Part shown: positions 42,327 through 51,918 of the stretch, piece by piece
Layout: each line of letters starts with the position of its first letter
Position numbering within the stretch: the stretch's first letter is position 1
Source: Streptomyces syringium
GTDB lineage: Bacteria; Actinomycetota; Actinomycetes; Streptomycetales; Streptomycetaceae
DNA length: 64,000 nt
NCBI RefSeq assembly: GCF_017876625.1
Contig: NZ_JAGIOH010000001.1
Coordinates: forward strand, 6,965,501-7,029,500
Reading direction: 5' to 3'
Notes under the pieces: model-generated
The model's input: only the letters and a program-made list of their open reading frames with translations
Databases searched by the model: none
Told to the model about the DNA's origin: nothing
Translations under genes and position numbers: made by a program

Positions 42327-44747
42327 TCAGCGCTCGCTCACCCGCACCACCTTGAGCTTCGGCGACGCGAGGATGTCCTTCTCACAGAACCGGCTCGTGA
42401 CCATGCGCCCCGCCGAGTACAGCTCGGTCTGGTCGCTGTAGTGCGGCGAGAGCGGGTTGGAGGACTGCCCGTAGGTCAGCAGCGTACGGGCCACGGGGCA
42501 GCCACTGCCGTCGAAGCCGACGGCTTGGATGTAGCTGGAGCCGTGCACCACGTCGTGGTAACCGCCGCGCTGTGCGTCCCAGCGGGCGGTGATCACGTTC
42601 CAGATGCCCAGCTCGTGGGCGCCGCCGGAGAGCGGGATGCGCTTGCCGTTCCGCACGACGAACTGGTGCTCGCCCCACGGGGCGTCCAGCGCGATGCCTG
42701 CCGCGCGCAGCTCGCCGACCGCGTCGGCCAGCGCCCTGGCGAAGCCCGGGTCCGCGGTGTTGAGGGTGTTCGGGGTGGTGACGGGGGCGGCCGCCGAGAA
42801 CGGCACCCGCCACAGCCGCTGCTCCGGAACGGAGCTGACCAGAGCGCGCCAGAAGCGGTCGAAGAGCAGCGCGCCCCTGCTGCCGGCCCGCACGGTCCGG
42901 TCCCAGCCGGCCAGCACGTCGCACGCCGCCGAGACGTCGACGGCCTTGCCGTTACTGCCGGTGGCCTTGCCGCCCGGCAGCGCCGCGCACGCCTTCGCCG
43001 CGTCCTTGGCCGCCAGATCACCCGCGGGCGCCCGGTTGGCGAACTCCTGCCGCTGAAGGTCGGCCACCTTCAGGTTGCCGCGCTTGGCCATGGCCGCGAC
43101 GTCCTCGATGACACCGCGGGTGCGCACCGAACGCGTGGTGCCGATGTCGCCGAAGATCCTGGGGTAGCCGGTGAGCGGCCGGTCCGCGTTGGCGAGCCAG
43201 GCGCTGTCGTTGGCGTTCTCGGCGTACGGGGCGTCGACCAGCGTCGGCATCGCGGCCGGGCCGAACGTCCCGGGCTGCAGTGCGTCGGGGTCGTTGCCGA
43301 GCGCACAGTCCCGGCGCGAGCCGTCCAGCACCGCGAGGCCCGAGGCCGGGAAGACCTGCCGGCCGAGCGGCGTGGAACACCGCTTCGCCAGCTCGTCGGT
43401 GACCCGCGGCAGCACCTGCGACTGGGTGTAGAGGCTGTGGCCCCGGGAGTCGGCGGCGATGGTGTTGACCCACGGCAGCCCCTGCGTGCGGCGCAGCGCG
43501 TCCTGGACACCGCGCACCCCATCGGCCTTGCTCAGCGCCAGGAAGGCGTCGGTCACCCGCAGATTGTCCGTGCTGGGGTCGACGAGCGTGTGGACGGAGC
43601 CGGCCGTCCACGGCAGGGGAATGTCCTCCATGCTGGTCGTGACCGGACCGAAGCGGGTCCACCACTGGGTGCGGGTGACCTCGGTGGTGCGGCCGTCCTT
43701 GCCCCGCACCGGCACGGTGACCGCGCGCTTGGTCATGCGCTCGCGCTTGCCGTCGACGAGGTAGGAATACGGGTCGCCGGGCACGGTCTTGAGCTCGTAC
43801 ACACTCATGGCCATGCCGGTGGCGACCGTATAGTTCCAGGCCATGTCCGCGTTGTGGCCGACGGTGACGATCGGCACGCCGAGCAGCGAGCCGCCCGCGA
43901 CGTTCAGCTCGCCGGGGATCGTCAGCTGCGTCTGCCAGAACCGGGCGCCGCCCTGCCACGGGTAGTGCAGATTGCCGTGCAGCAGGCCGCGTCCGTCGGC
44001 GGTGGTGGAGCCGGAGAAGGCGACCGCGTTGGACCCCATGGTGTTGCCGCGGCGGACGAGGAGCTCGCGGGACGCCTTGGCCGGGTCGAGAGCCCCGGCG
44101 GTACGGGCGGGCTTCTTGTCCTGCGGGCGGGGGGCCGTGGTGCCGTCCACGACCGCGCCGTGGCCGGCCAGCTGCGTGATCGCGTGGAGGCGTCGCGCCA
44201 CGTCCGGGGTGGTCACCGGGCGGACCCAGTCCGCCGTGCGGCAGGCCGGGTCGGTGATCTTGTTCTGCCGCAGCCAGGCGTTGTACCCGGCGGCCCAGCC
44301 GCGCATCAGCTCCTTGGCCTGCCGGGTCGGACCGAGGGGCGCGGGCCGGTCGAGGAGCTTCTCCACGGTCCTCGCGTCCCGCAGCCCCCGGAAGTGCAGA
44401 TCGCTGGAGAGGTTGGTGGCGGCCGCGGACAGCGAACGGTCGGGCGCGGCGTCACCGCCGAAGTGACGCGAGCGGTCGCCGCGCAGGGTGACGAACCCGT
44501 CGGCGAGGGTGCACACCTGGTCGGTGGCCTGCGCCCAGCCCTGGCCGAACCCCAGCTGCGCGTAGTCCTTGCCGGTGATGTGCGGGATTCCGTACTCGGT
44601 GTAGCGGATGACGGCGGACAGCCCGCCGTCCGACGGTCTGTCCGTGCGGTCCGGGGCGGCTGCCGAGGCGGGCAGCGCCGTGGCCGCGGTCAGCAGCGCC
44701 AGCCCCCCTACGGTCAGCGCGCGTAAGCGGTGACGGAAGTGCACCAT
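42327..44747 (-). CDS. Secreted N-terminal-nucleophile acylase (penicillin/AHL acylase family)
   Basis: This 806-residue precursor begins with a signal peptide (MVHFRHRLRALTVGGLALLT...ASAAA). An alpha-subunit segment (RYTEYGIPHITGKDY...GFGQGWAQATDQ) and a spacer follow, and then the autocleavage site before the nucleophilic Ser in NTMGSNAVAFSG. The beta subunit shows GGSLLGVPIVTVGHNADMAW and, near the C-terminus, HELGIWNVI and VHGSSYIQAV. The arrangement is that of aculeacin A acylase and AhlM, which remove acyl chains from lipopeptides and acyl-homoserine lactones. The substrate is not determined. The ATG follows AGGGGAG. It is divergent from the broken acyl-CoA ligase. Confidence 0.92.
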   Translation of the reverse strand: MVHFRHRLRALTVGGLALLTAATALPASAAAPDRTDRPSDGGLSAVIRYTEYGIPHITGKDYAQLGFGQGWAQATDQVCTLADGFVTLRGDRSRHFGGDAAPDRSLSAAATNLSSDLHFRGLRDARTVEKLLDRPAPLGPTRQAKELMRGWAAGYNAWLRQNKITDPACRTADWVRPVTTPDVARRLHAITQLAGHGAVVDGTTAPRPQDKKPARTAGALDPAKASRELLVRRGNTMGSNAVAFSGSTTADGRGLLHGNLHYPWQGGARFWQTQLTIPGELNVAGGSLLGVPIVTVGHNADMAWNYTVATGMAMSVYELKTVPGDPYSYLVDGKRERMTKRAVTVPVRGKDGRTTEVTRTQWWTRFGPVTTSMEDIPLPWTAGSVHTLVDPSTDNLRVTDAFLALSKADGVRGVQDALRRTQGLPWVNTIAADSRGHSLYTQSQVLPRVTDELAKRCSTPLGRQVFPASGLAVLDGSRRDCALGNDPDALQPGTFGPAAMPTLVDAPYAENANDSAWLANADRPLTGYPRIFGDIGTTRSVRTRGVIEDVAAMAKRGNLKVADLQRQEFANRAPAGDLAAKDAAKACAALPGGKATGSNGKAVDVSAACDVLAGWDRTVRAGSRGALLFDRFWRALVSSVPEQRLWRVPFSAAAPVTTPNTLNTADPGFARALADAVGELRAAGIALDAPWGEHQFVVRNGKRIPLSGGAHELGIWNVITARWDAQRGGYHDVVHGSSYIQAVGFDGSGCPVARTLLTYGQSSNPLSPHYSDQTELYSAGRMVTSRFCEKDILASPKLKVVRVSER

Positions 44748-44882
44748 GAACTCCCCTATGAAGAACGGAGAAACGGTTGTCTGCGAGGGGTCAGACGCAG
44801 CCGCCGCGCCGTCAGTTGACCGTCTCGTGCGTGTTCTCCGGTGCCCTTGACGCGGGCCCCGGCGCGCCCGCAGGATCCGGCC

Positions 44883-46423
44883 ATGCCTACACGGCCTTCA
44901 GCTCGCGAGAACACGGTGGACGGCGTCCTGCGACGCAGCGCCCGGCGGGTACCGGGGCGGACCGCCCTGCGGTACGGGGAGCGCGTCTGGACGTACCGCG
45001 AGCTCGACGAGGCGGTGACCGGCGCGGCCCGGGTGCTGCTGGAGCACGGCCTGCGGTCCGGTGACCGCGTCGCCGCCTACGGGCACAACTCCGACGCCTA
45101 TCTGATCGGCTTCCTGGGCTGTGCCCGCGCCGGGCTGGTGCACGTGCCCGTCCACCACCACCTCACCGGCGAGGACCTGCGCTACCTCCTCGAACAGTCC
45201 GGCGCCGCACTGGTGCTCGCCGACCCGCTGCTCGAACACCGGCTGCCGGGCGGCGTGCGGGCACTGCCGCTGCGCGACGCCACCGGCTCCCTGCTGGAGC
45301 GGATCGAGGCCCCGCCGGGGACGTTCACGGTCCTGGCCGGCGGCCCGGACGAGGGCGATCTCGCGCAGCTGCTCTACACCTCCGGCACCACCGCGCTGCC
45401 CAAGGGCGCGATGATGACGCACGGCGCGCTGCTGCACGCCTACACCAGTGCCGTCCTGGCCCTCGACCTGAAGGAGACGGACCGGCCTCTCCACGCGCTG
45501 CCGCTCTACCACTCGGCGCAGCTGCATGTCTTCCTGATGCCGTACCTGGCGGTGGGCGCGGAGAACACCGTCATCGACGCCCCCGATCCGTACCGGATCC
45601 TCGAACTCGTCTCCGCCGGGCACGCCGACAGCTTCTTCGCCCCGCCGACCGTATGGATCGCACTGGCCGGCCACCCGGGTTTCGCCACCCGCGACCTGAG
45701 CGCCCTGCGCAAGGCGTACTACGGGGCCTCCGTCATGCCCGCCCCCGTCCTGGAACGGCTGCGCGCCCGTCTCCCCGGCCTCGCCTTCTACAACTGCTTC
45801 GGGCTGGGGGCACCTCCCGGACGGAGTCCGGGGGAGAGATCGGCCCGCTGGCCACGGTCCTCGGCCCGGACGAGCACGAGGGGCGGCCGGCGTCGTGCGG
45901 GCGGCCGGTGCTGTTCGTGGAGGCCCGGGTCGTGGACGAGCGGGGCCGCGAGGTGCCCGACGGCACCACGGGCGAAGTCGTCTACCGATCGCCGCAGTTG
46001 TGCGAGGGCTACTGGGAGAAACCGGAGGAGACGGCAGAGGCCTTCCGCGACGGCTGGTTCCGCTCCGGCGACCTCGCGGTCCGCGACGGCGAGGGCTACT
46101 TCACCGTCGTCGACCGGGTCAAGGACGTCATCAACTCCGGCGGTGTGCTCGTCGCCTCCCGCCAGGTCGAGGACGTCCTCTACGGACACCCGGCCGTCGC
46201 CGAGGCGGCGGTGATCGGGCTGCCGGACGAGCGGTGGATCGAGGCGGTCACGGCCGTGGTCGTCGTACGCGACAAGGTCGGCGAAGCGGAGCTGATCGCC
46301 TACGCGCGCGAGCGGCTCGCCGCGTTCAAGGCGCCCAAGCGGGTGCTGTTCGTGGACCGGCTGCCGCGCAACGCCAGTGGGAAGATCCTCAAACGGGAGC
46401 TGCGCGACCGCTTCGGCTCGTGA
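44883..46423 (+). pseudogene. Acyl-CoA ligase broken by a frameshifting hairpin insertion
   Basis: The N-terminal part (44883 to about 45805) encodes an ANL ligase with the P-loop LLYTSGTTALPKGAMMTHG and PLYHSAQLHVF. It reads FYNCFGL and then leaves frame. The rest of the enzyme continues from EIGPLATVLGPDEHEGR in another frame (about 45836-46423), with WFRSGDLAVRDGEGYF, VINSGGVLV and the catalytic Lys in PRNASGKILKREL. An intact gene would read FGL-(S)-EIGPLATVL at this point. Between the two parts lies a GC-rich hairpin. One clean break in an otherwise well-preserved gene suggests recent inactivation. A sequencing error, or programmed frameshifting at the G run, is possible. Confidence 0.8.
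45805..45836 (+). repeat. Hairpin mini-element at the frameshift point
   Basis: The stretch TGGGGGCACCTCCC followed by GGACGGAGTCC and GGGGGAG folds on itself (CTCCCGGAC against GTCCGGGGGAG). Its net length shifts the frame. Short hairpins of this kind recur in streptomycete genomes as far as I recall. The element fits exactly between two otherwise contiguous parts of the ligase. Confidence 0.6.
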
Positions 46424-46450
46424 GGGCCCGCCACCGGCGCACGGCGTGGA

Positions 46451-47758
46451 TCACGACGGGCTCTTCGGGCGCAGGTCCACGATCCGCTTGAGCTTGCCCA
46501 CCGACCGCTCCAGGGCCCCGGGGTCCACGATCTCGACCGCCACCGAGACCCCGATCCCGTCCTTCACCCGCCGGACGATGCCGGAGACCGCCGCCGCCCG
46601 CTGCTCGGGCGTCGCCCCCTGACGCGCCTCGGCCCGCACGGTGAGGTGGTCCAGCCGTCCCTCGCGGGTCAGCCGCAGCTGGAAGTGCGGGGCGATGCCG
46701 GGGGTGCCGAGGACGATCTCCTCGATCTGCGCGGGGAAGAGATTGACCCCACGCAGGATGACCATGTCGTCGCTGCGGCCGGTGATCTTCTCCATCCGGC
46801 GGAAGGCGGGGCGGGCGGTGCCGGGCAGCAACCGGGTGAGATCGCGGGTGCGGTAGCGGACGACGGGCATGGCCTCCTTGGTGAGCGAGGTGAAGACCAG
46901 CTCGCCGTGGCCGCCCTCGGGCACGGGCTCGCCGGTGAGGGGATCGACGATCTCCGGGTAGAAGTGGTCCTCCCAGATGTGCGGGCCGTCCTTGGTCTCC
47001 ACGCACTCCTGGGCGACGCCGGGGCCGATGACCTCCGAGAGCCCGTATATGTCGACGGCGTCGATGGCGAAGCGGTCCTCGATCTCCCGGCGCATCCCCT
47101 CGCCCCACGGTTCGGCGCCGAAGATGCCGACCCGCAGCGATGTGGACCGGGGATCCACGCCCTGGCGTTCGAACTCGTCGAGCAGCGTGAGCATGTAGGA
47201 CGGCGTGACCATGATGACCTCGGGCCGGAAGTCCGAGATGATCCGCACCTGGCGCGCGGTCATGCCGCCGGAGGCGGGAATCACCGTACAGCCGAGCCGC
47301 TCGGCACCGTAGTGCGCGCCCAGGCCACCGGTGAACAGACCGTAGCCGTAGGCCACGTGGACCTTGTCGCCCGGCCGCCCGCCGGCGGCGCGGATGGAGC
47401 GGGCGACGACATCGGCCCAGGTGTCGAGGTCCCGCTCGGTGTAGCCGACGACGGTCGGCTCGCCGGTGGTGCCGCTGGACGCGTGGACGCGCCGCACCTC
47501 CGCCTGGGGCACGGCGAACATGCCGAAGGGGTAGTTGGCGCGCAGATCGGCCTTGGTGGTGAAGGGGAACAGCGCCAGATCGGCGAGGCTGCGGCAGTCC
47601 TCGGGGTGCACCCCGGCCGCGTCGAACGAGCGCCGGTAGAAGCCGACGTGGTCGTAGGCGTGCCGCAGCGTGGAGCGCAGCCTGTTCAGTTGCAGCGCCG
47701 CCAGCTCCTCGTGCGAGAGCCGCTCCGCCGCGTCGGGAAGTCCCCGGGAATCCGTCAT
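46451..47758 (-). CDS. paaK: Phenylacetate-CoA ligase family protein
   Basis: This 435-residue ANL enzyme is of the PaaK type: HAYDHVGFYRRSFDAAGVHP at the N-terminus, P-loop HASSGTTGEPTVVGYTERD, DIYGLSEVIGPGV, then RTRDLTRLLPG and GRSDDMVILRGVNLFPAQIEE. The usual late Lys region reads SVGKLKRIVDLR. It converts an aryl-acetic or related acid to its CoA ester. No other phenylacetate-pathway gene is nearby, so the substrate may differ. The ATG at 47758 gives the normal family length. A longer frame to 47866 is not favoured. Confidence 0.9.
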   Translation of the reverse strand: MTDSRGLPDAAERLSHEELAALQLNRLRSTLRHAYDHVGFYRRSFDAAGVHPEDCRSLADLALFPFTTKADLRANYPFGMFAVPQAEVRRVHASSGTTGEPTVVGYTERDLDTWADVVARSIRAAGGRPGDKVHVAYGYGLFTGGLGAHYGAERLGCTVIPASGGMTARQVRIISDFRPEVIMVTPSYMLTLLDEFERQGVDPRSTSLRVGIFGAEPWGEGMRREIEDRFAIDAVDIYGLSEVIGPGVAQECVETKDGPHIWEDHFYPEIVDPLTGEPVPEGGHGELVFTSLTKEAMPVVRYRTRDLTRLLPGTARPAFRRMEKITGRSDDMVILRGVNLFPAQIEEIVLGTPGIAPHFQLRLTREGRLDHLTVRAEARQGATPEQRAAAVSGIVRRVKDGIGVSVAVEIVDPGALERSVGKLKRIVDLRPKSPS

Positions 47759-47875
47759 GCGCTCCACCGCCCCACCGAGCCGACCGATCATTCGGTAGTC
47801 ACCTGTGTGATCAAGTAACCAGCAGCCCGGGCGGTAGTCAAGGAGTGCGACGCCGGGAGTACCCATGACGCGGCC

Positions 47876-49213
47876 CTAGGACCGGTGACGCGGCACGAGG
47901 CTCAGTCCCGTGGGGCTGGGGACGGGCTCCCTCACCGACACTCCCACCCGCAGACCGGGCGGCCGGTGAAGCCGCCACCGCCCGCCCACCGCCACCAGTG
48001 TCGCCATCATCACCGCGCAGGCGAAGTTGTCCCCGACGCACTTGAACCTGCCCCCGCCGAACGGAACGAACGCGTGCCGCGCCGGTTCCCACCCGCTCCC
48101 CGGCAGCCACCGCTCCGGCGAGAACGCCGCGGGCCGCGGACAGAAACGGGGATCGGTGTGCAGCGAGTGCTGGCTGTAGGCGGTGTCGGTGCCGCACGGC
48201 AGCATCACCCCGCCCAGCTCCACGGCGGCGGTGGTGCGCTGCGTCACCAATTGCACCGAGTGCAGCCGCATCGCCTCGTACATCACCGCCCGGGTGTAGG
48301 GCATCCGGTTCAGCTCCGCCATCGTCGGAGGGCCGTCGGCCGGCACGCCGATCTCGGTGAGCATCCGCTCCTCGGCCCCGGGGCGCAGCGCCAGGTGGAA
48401 CCACGCCCACGCCAGCGTGGCCGGCACATTGGCCGCCCCGCCGATGAGCATGGCGATGACCTCGTCGCACACCAGGTCGTCGCTCAGCGGCCGGCCGGTG
48501 TCGGGATCGCGCGCCGCCAGCAGGCACGCCACCATGTCGCCCTCGCTCCGCGAGCTCTGCCCCCGGCAGGCGGCCACCGCCTCCGCCACCACGGCACGCA
48601 TCCCGGCCATCGCCTCGTCGCCGCGCCGCACGAAGGGCAGGGGCAGCCGGTCCACCACCTTCGGCATCATCGGACGTTCCACTGCGGCCTTCTCGACCAC
48701 CGGCAGCACCCGGTTCAGCTGGGCGAGGACTTGGTCGGTCATGCGTCCGGAGAACAGCGTCTCGGCCGTCACCGCCACCGCAAGGCCCTTCAGGGCGTGC
48801 AGCACGTCCACCGGCCTTCCGTCCTCCCAGGTCGCGCAGAGCTTTTCCGCCTGCCGGTGGATCGCGACCAGGTGCCGTTCGATATGCGCCGGGGTGAACG
48901 CCTTCTGGATGGTGCGCCGTTGCCGGTGGTACAGCTCCCCGTCCGAGGTGATCACACCGTGGCCCAGCAGGGGCACCATCCGCTGGAACTGCTTGCCCCG
49001 CCCGAAGCTGCGCCCCTTGGACGACTGCACCTGATGCACCAGGGCGGGGTCGGTCACCACGTACACCGGCGCGGTACCCAGCCGGATGCGCACCAAGGGC
49101 CCGACCTGTCGCAGCGACTCCAGGAAGCGCAGCCGGTGCCGGACGAGCCGGTGAAGATGCCCCACCCCCGGCAGTCCGCCGGGAGCGGTGGGTACGTCAC
49201 GGATCGTGTTCAC
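47876..49213 (-). CDS. Cytochrome P450 with atypical I-helix
   Basis: This 445-residue P450 has the ExxR motif YEAMRLH, PERW and the heme-Cys loop FVPFGGGRFKCVGD. The I-helix reads LIGGAANVPATLAW, and by alignment with AGxETT the conserved acid and alcohol are replaced by Ala and Asn. Oxygen activation may be unusual, or assisted by the substrate. The GTG at 49213 follows GGGGCGGC. The gene is divergent from a second P450, which overlaps a terpene synthase, so this one may also act on a terpene. No signal or membrane anchor is seen. Confidence 0.9.
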   Translation of the reverse strand: MNTIRDVPTAPGGLPGVGHLHRLVRHRLRFLESLRQVGPLVRIRLGTAPVYVVTDPALVHQVQSSKGRSFGRGKQFQRMVPLLGHGVITSDGELYHRQRRTIQKAFTPAHIERHLVAIHRQAEKLCATWEDGRPVDVLHALKGLAVAVTAETLFSGRMTDQVLAQLNRVLPVVEKAAVERPMMPKVVDRLPLPFVRRGDEAMAGMRAVVAEAVAACRGQSSRSEGDMVACLLAARDPDTGRPLSDDLVCDEVIAMLIGGAANVPATLAWAWFHLALRPGAEERMLTEIGVPADGPPTMAELNRMPYTRAVMYEAMRLHSVQLVTQRTTAAVELGGVMLPCGTDTAYSQHSLHTDPRFCPRPAAFSPERWLPGSGWEPARHAFVPFGGGRFKCVGDNFACAVMMATLVAVGGRWRLHRPPGLRVGVSVREPVPSPTGLSLVPRHRS

Positions 49214-49466
49214 ACGCCGCCCCTTCGTGCCGTGTCCTGCCCCTGACCGCACCACTGTGCCCATCCAACTGCCGCCCCGGGAAGGCGTGCCGCCCCCTCC
49301 GGCCCGCGCCCCTCACGTGCTCCCTCGCACGCTCTTACCGAGCGGACCGACCGGCGCCAGCATGGAGGGCCGCAGGGGCCCTGTCGTGCCTTTCCCCCTC
49401 CCGGAGCATGCGCTTTCCCTCCGGGAGGGGGACCGGAAGAACCGGAAGAACGGAAGAAGGGGCCAT

Positions 49467-50894
49467 ATGTCCGCGCCCGCTCGCACCGTCATCCCGCCCA
49501 TGGCCACCCAGGCCCTCCCGCTCCTGGGCCATACGCTGCCGATGTGGCGCGACCCCATGCCGTTCCTGCTGGAACAGCACGCTCTCGCCCCCGTGGTGCG
49601 GCTGCGCCTCGGTCCCAAGCTCGTCCACCTCGTCACCCGCCCCGGCCCGGTGCGTCAGGTGCTGGTCACCGAGCAGCACCGGTTCGACAAGGGCGGCCCG
49701 TTCGTCGACGCGGCCCGCACCCTGATCGGCGACGGACTCGGCACCTGCTCGGCGGAGGACCACCGCTATCAGCGGCCCCTGATGAACGAGGCGTTCCGCC
49801 GGCCGTGCATCGACTCCTACACCACCGCCATGGTCGAGTGCGCCGAGGACATGGTCGCCTCGTGGCAGCCCGGTCAGATCGTGGACGTGTGCCGGGAGAT
49901 GCGCCGGCTGGCCTGCCGGGCCCTGACCCGCACCCTGTTCTCCGACCCCGCCCAGGCGCGGCTCACGCTCGAGATCGAAGAGGCCTACACCGTTCTGATG
50001 CCCGGCATGTGGTGGCAGATGGTCATCCCCGTGGGCCTGGTGCACAAGGCCCCCCTGCCGGCCAACCGCCGCTTCGCCAGGGCCCGTGTCACCGCGCGTT
50101 CCCTGATCGGCCGGATGGTCGCCGCCTACCGGGCCCGCGGAGCCGGCCTGGGCGACGGCCTCTCCCTGATCATGTCCGCCAGGGACGAGAGGGGACGGGG
50201 CTTCACCGACGACGAGGTGTGCGACCAGATCGCCACCCTCATGATCGGTGGCATCCCCGCCACCGCGGACCTGCTGGCCTGGTTCTTCTGCGTCCTGTCC
50301 CAGGACGGCACCGTGGAGAAAGAGCTGCACGGGGAGGCGGATGCCGTACTGGGCGGGCGCGCCCCCGCCCACGACGACGTCTCCCGCCTGCCCCGCCTGG
50401 GCCGGGCCCTGACCGAGACCCTGCGGCTGTATCCGTCGGTCTCGGTCCTCAGCCGCAAGGTCACCCGGCCCGTCCGCCTCGACGGCGCCGCTCTGTCGCC
50501 GGGGGACGAAGTCATGTTCAGCCCCTACTGCCTGCACCGGGACGCCGACGTCTTCCCCGACCCCGAACGGTTCTGCCCCGACCGCTGGCTGCCCGGCCAG
50601 GTGCACCAGGAACAGCGCGAGGCGTTCATCCCGTTCGGCTCCGGCACCCGCAAGTGCATCGGCGACACCTACGGCATGACCGAGGCCACGCTCGCCGCCG
50701 CGGTCGTCATGTCCCGGGTCCGTCTCGCGAAGGTGCCCGGCACGCCGGACGCGGCGCCACTGCTGCGCATGACGCTCTCACCCGTCCCCTTGAAGCTGAC
50801 GGTCGAGCCACGCGGCATCCGAGACCAGGGACACCAGGAGGCCGCCGATGGAACCACAGCGCTCCGCTGCCCCGTCCACCCTGCCGCCGACTGA
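49467..50894 (+). CDS. Cytochrome P450 coupled to a terpene synthase
   Basis: This 475-residue P450 has ExxR in TETLRLY, PDPERFCPDRW and the heme loop FIPFGSGTRKCIGDTYG. The I-helix reads MIGGIPATADLLAW. As in the neighbouring P450, the acid of the AGxETT pair is missing (Pro), and the Thr is Ala or shifted. The C-terminal ~30 residues extend past the usual end and overlap the terpene synthase start by 47 nt, which indicates translational coupling and a shared pathway: oxidation of the terpene. The ATG follows GAAGAAGGGG. About 250 bases separate it from the divergent P450. Confidence 0.9.
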   Translation: MSAPARTVIPPMATQALPLLGHTLPMWRDPMPFLLEQHALAPVVRLRLGPKLVHLVTRPGPVRQVLVTEQHRFDKGGPFVDAARTLIGDGLGTCSAEDHRYQRPLMNEAFRRPCIDSYTTAMVECAEDMVASWQPGQIVDVCREMRRLACRALTRTLFSDPAQARLTLEIEEAYTVLMPGMWWQMVIPVGLVHKAPLPANRRFARARVTARSLIGRMVAAYRARGAGLGDGLSLIMSARDERGRGFTDDEVCDQIATLMIGGIPATADLLAWFFCVLSQDGTVEKELHGEADAVLGGRAPAHDDVSRLPRLGRALTETLRLYPSVSVLSRKVTRPVRLDGAALSPGDEVMFSPYCLHRDADVFPDPERFCPDRWLPGQVHQEQREAFIPFGSGTRKCIGDTYGMTEATLAAAVVMSRVRLAKVPGTPDAAPLLRMTLSPVPLKLTVEPRGIRDQGHQEAADGTTALRCPVHPAAD

Positions 50895-51897
50895 TCCGCC
50901 GCACCCGGCGGCGGGGCTCCGCGCACCCCGCCTCTGGTGCCCCGTCGCCCCGGCGTGCCACCCGGACGAGAAGGAGGTGACCGAGCAGACCGTCACCTGG
51001 ATGCGGCGCTTCGGCTACATCACCACGCCCGCCGAGGAAGTCATGGCCCGGGAGGCCCGGTTCGGTGAACTGGGCGCGCTGACCTACCCGCACGGCGCCC
51101 TCGAGGGATCGGTGCTGGCCGCGCAGCTGATGGTGTGGCTGTTCCTCCAGGACGACCGGTTCTCCGAACGGGCACCGGCGCAGGGCAGGATCGAGGAACT
51201 GGCCGAGCACATCCTGTGGTCACAGCGGGTGCTGCACAGCCATCGGGAGAACCCCGCCGTGCCCGAGCCCTACCTGGAAGCACTGGTGGACCTGCGCGGC
51301 AGACTGGCCCGTATGGCGGCCGACCCCGAGCAGGTGGAGCGGTTCGCCGACGGCTTCAACCGGTATCTGGGCGCGGTGGCGGCGGAGGCGATCTACCGGG
51401 CCAAGGGCATCGCGCCCGACCTGGGCCAGTACCTCCGGCTCCGGGAGTCCACCATCCTGATGCGCGGGATGTGTTTCGTCATCACCGAACTGGCCGACGA
51501 CTGCTATCTGCCGGGCCCGGTGTGGGCGAGGCCGGATGTGCGCCTGTGCGAACAGGCCGCTGCCCGTGCCATCGCCTATACCCACGACATCCTCTCGGGC
51601 ATACGCGAACTGTACTGGCCGGGCCACATCAACCTGATCACCGTATTGGCCGGTCACTACCGCTGCTCCCTGGCGCAGGCGCTGGACAGGGCGGTGGGCA
51701 TGTGCGAGGCACAGATGAAGCGGTTCGACCGGCTGTCCAAGCCGCTGGCCGCGGAAGGGGACGCGGCGTTGGCCCGGTACGTCCGGGGCCTGGGCGCGTG
51801 GATCCGGGGCAACCTGGACTGGTCGATGAGCTGCGGCCGGTACCACGTGGCCGCGCCACAACCGCCCGGCGAGCTGCCCTCGCTGTTCGGGGGATAA
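50848..51897 (+). CDS. Class I terpene synthase
   Basis: This 349-residue terpene cyclase has the aspartate-rich metal motif WLFLQDDRFSE and the second metal site THDILSGIRE (the NSE triad with Asn replaced by His). A C-terminal GRY pair follows, and an arginine that could sense diphosphate precedes it. It should ionise farnesyl (or geranyl) diphosphate and cyclise it. The product cannot be inferred. The ATG follows CAGGAGGCC inside the end of the P450 gene, so the two are coupled. A CPVAP-type N-terminal segment is common to bacterial sesquiterpene synthases. Confidence 0.87.
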   Translation: MEPQRSAAPSTLPPTDPPHPAAGLRAPRLWCPVAPACHPDEKEVTEQTVTWMRRFGYITTPAEEVMAREARFGELGALTYPHGALEGSVLAAQLMVWLFLQDDRFSERAPAQGRIEELAEHILWSQRVLHSHRENPAVPEPYLEALVDLRGRLARMAADPEQVERFADGFNRYLGAVAAEAIYRAKGIAPDLGQYLRLRESTILMRGMCFVITELADDCYLPGPVWARPDVRLCEQAAARAIAYTHDILSGIRELYWPGHINLITVLAGHYRCSLAQALDRAVGMCEAQMKRFDRLSKPLAAEGDAALARYVRGLGAWIRGNLDWSMSCGRYHVAAPQPPGELPSLFGG

Positions 51898-51918
51898 GAG
51901 GACCGGCGGGTGCGCGCG

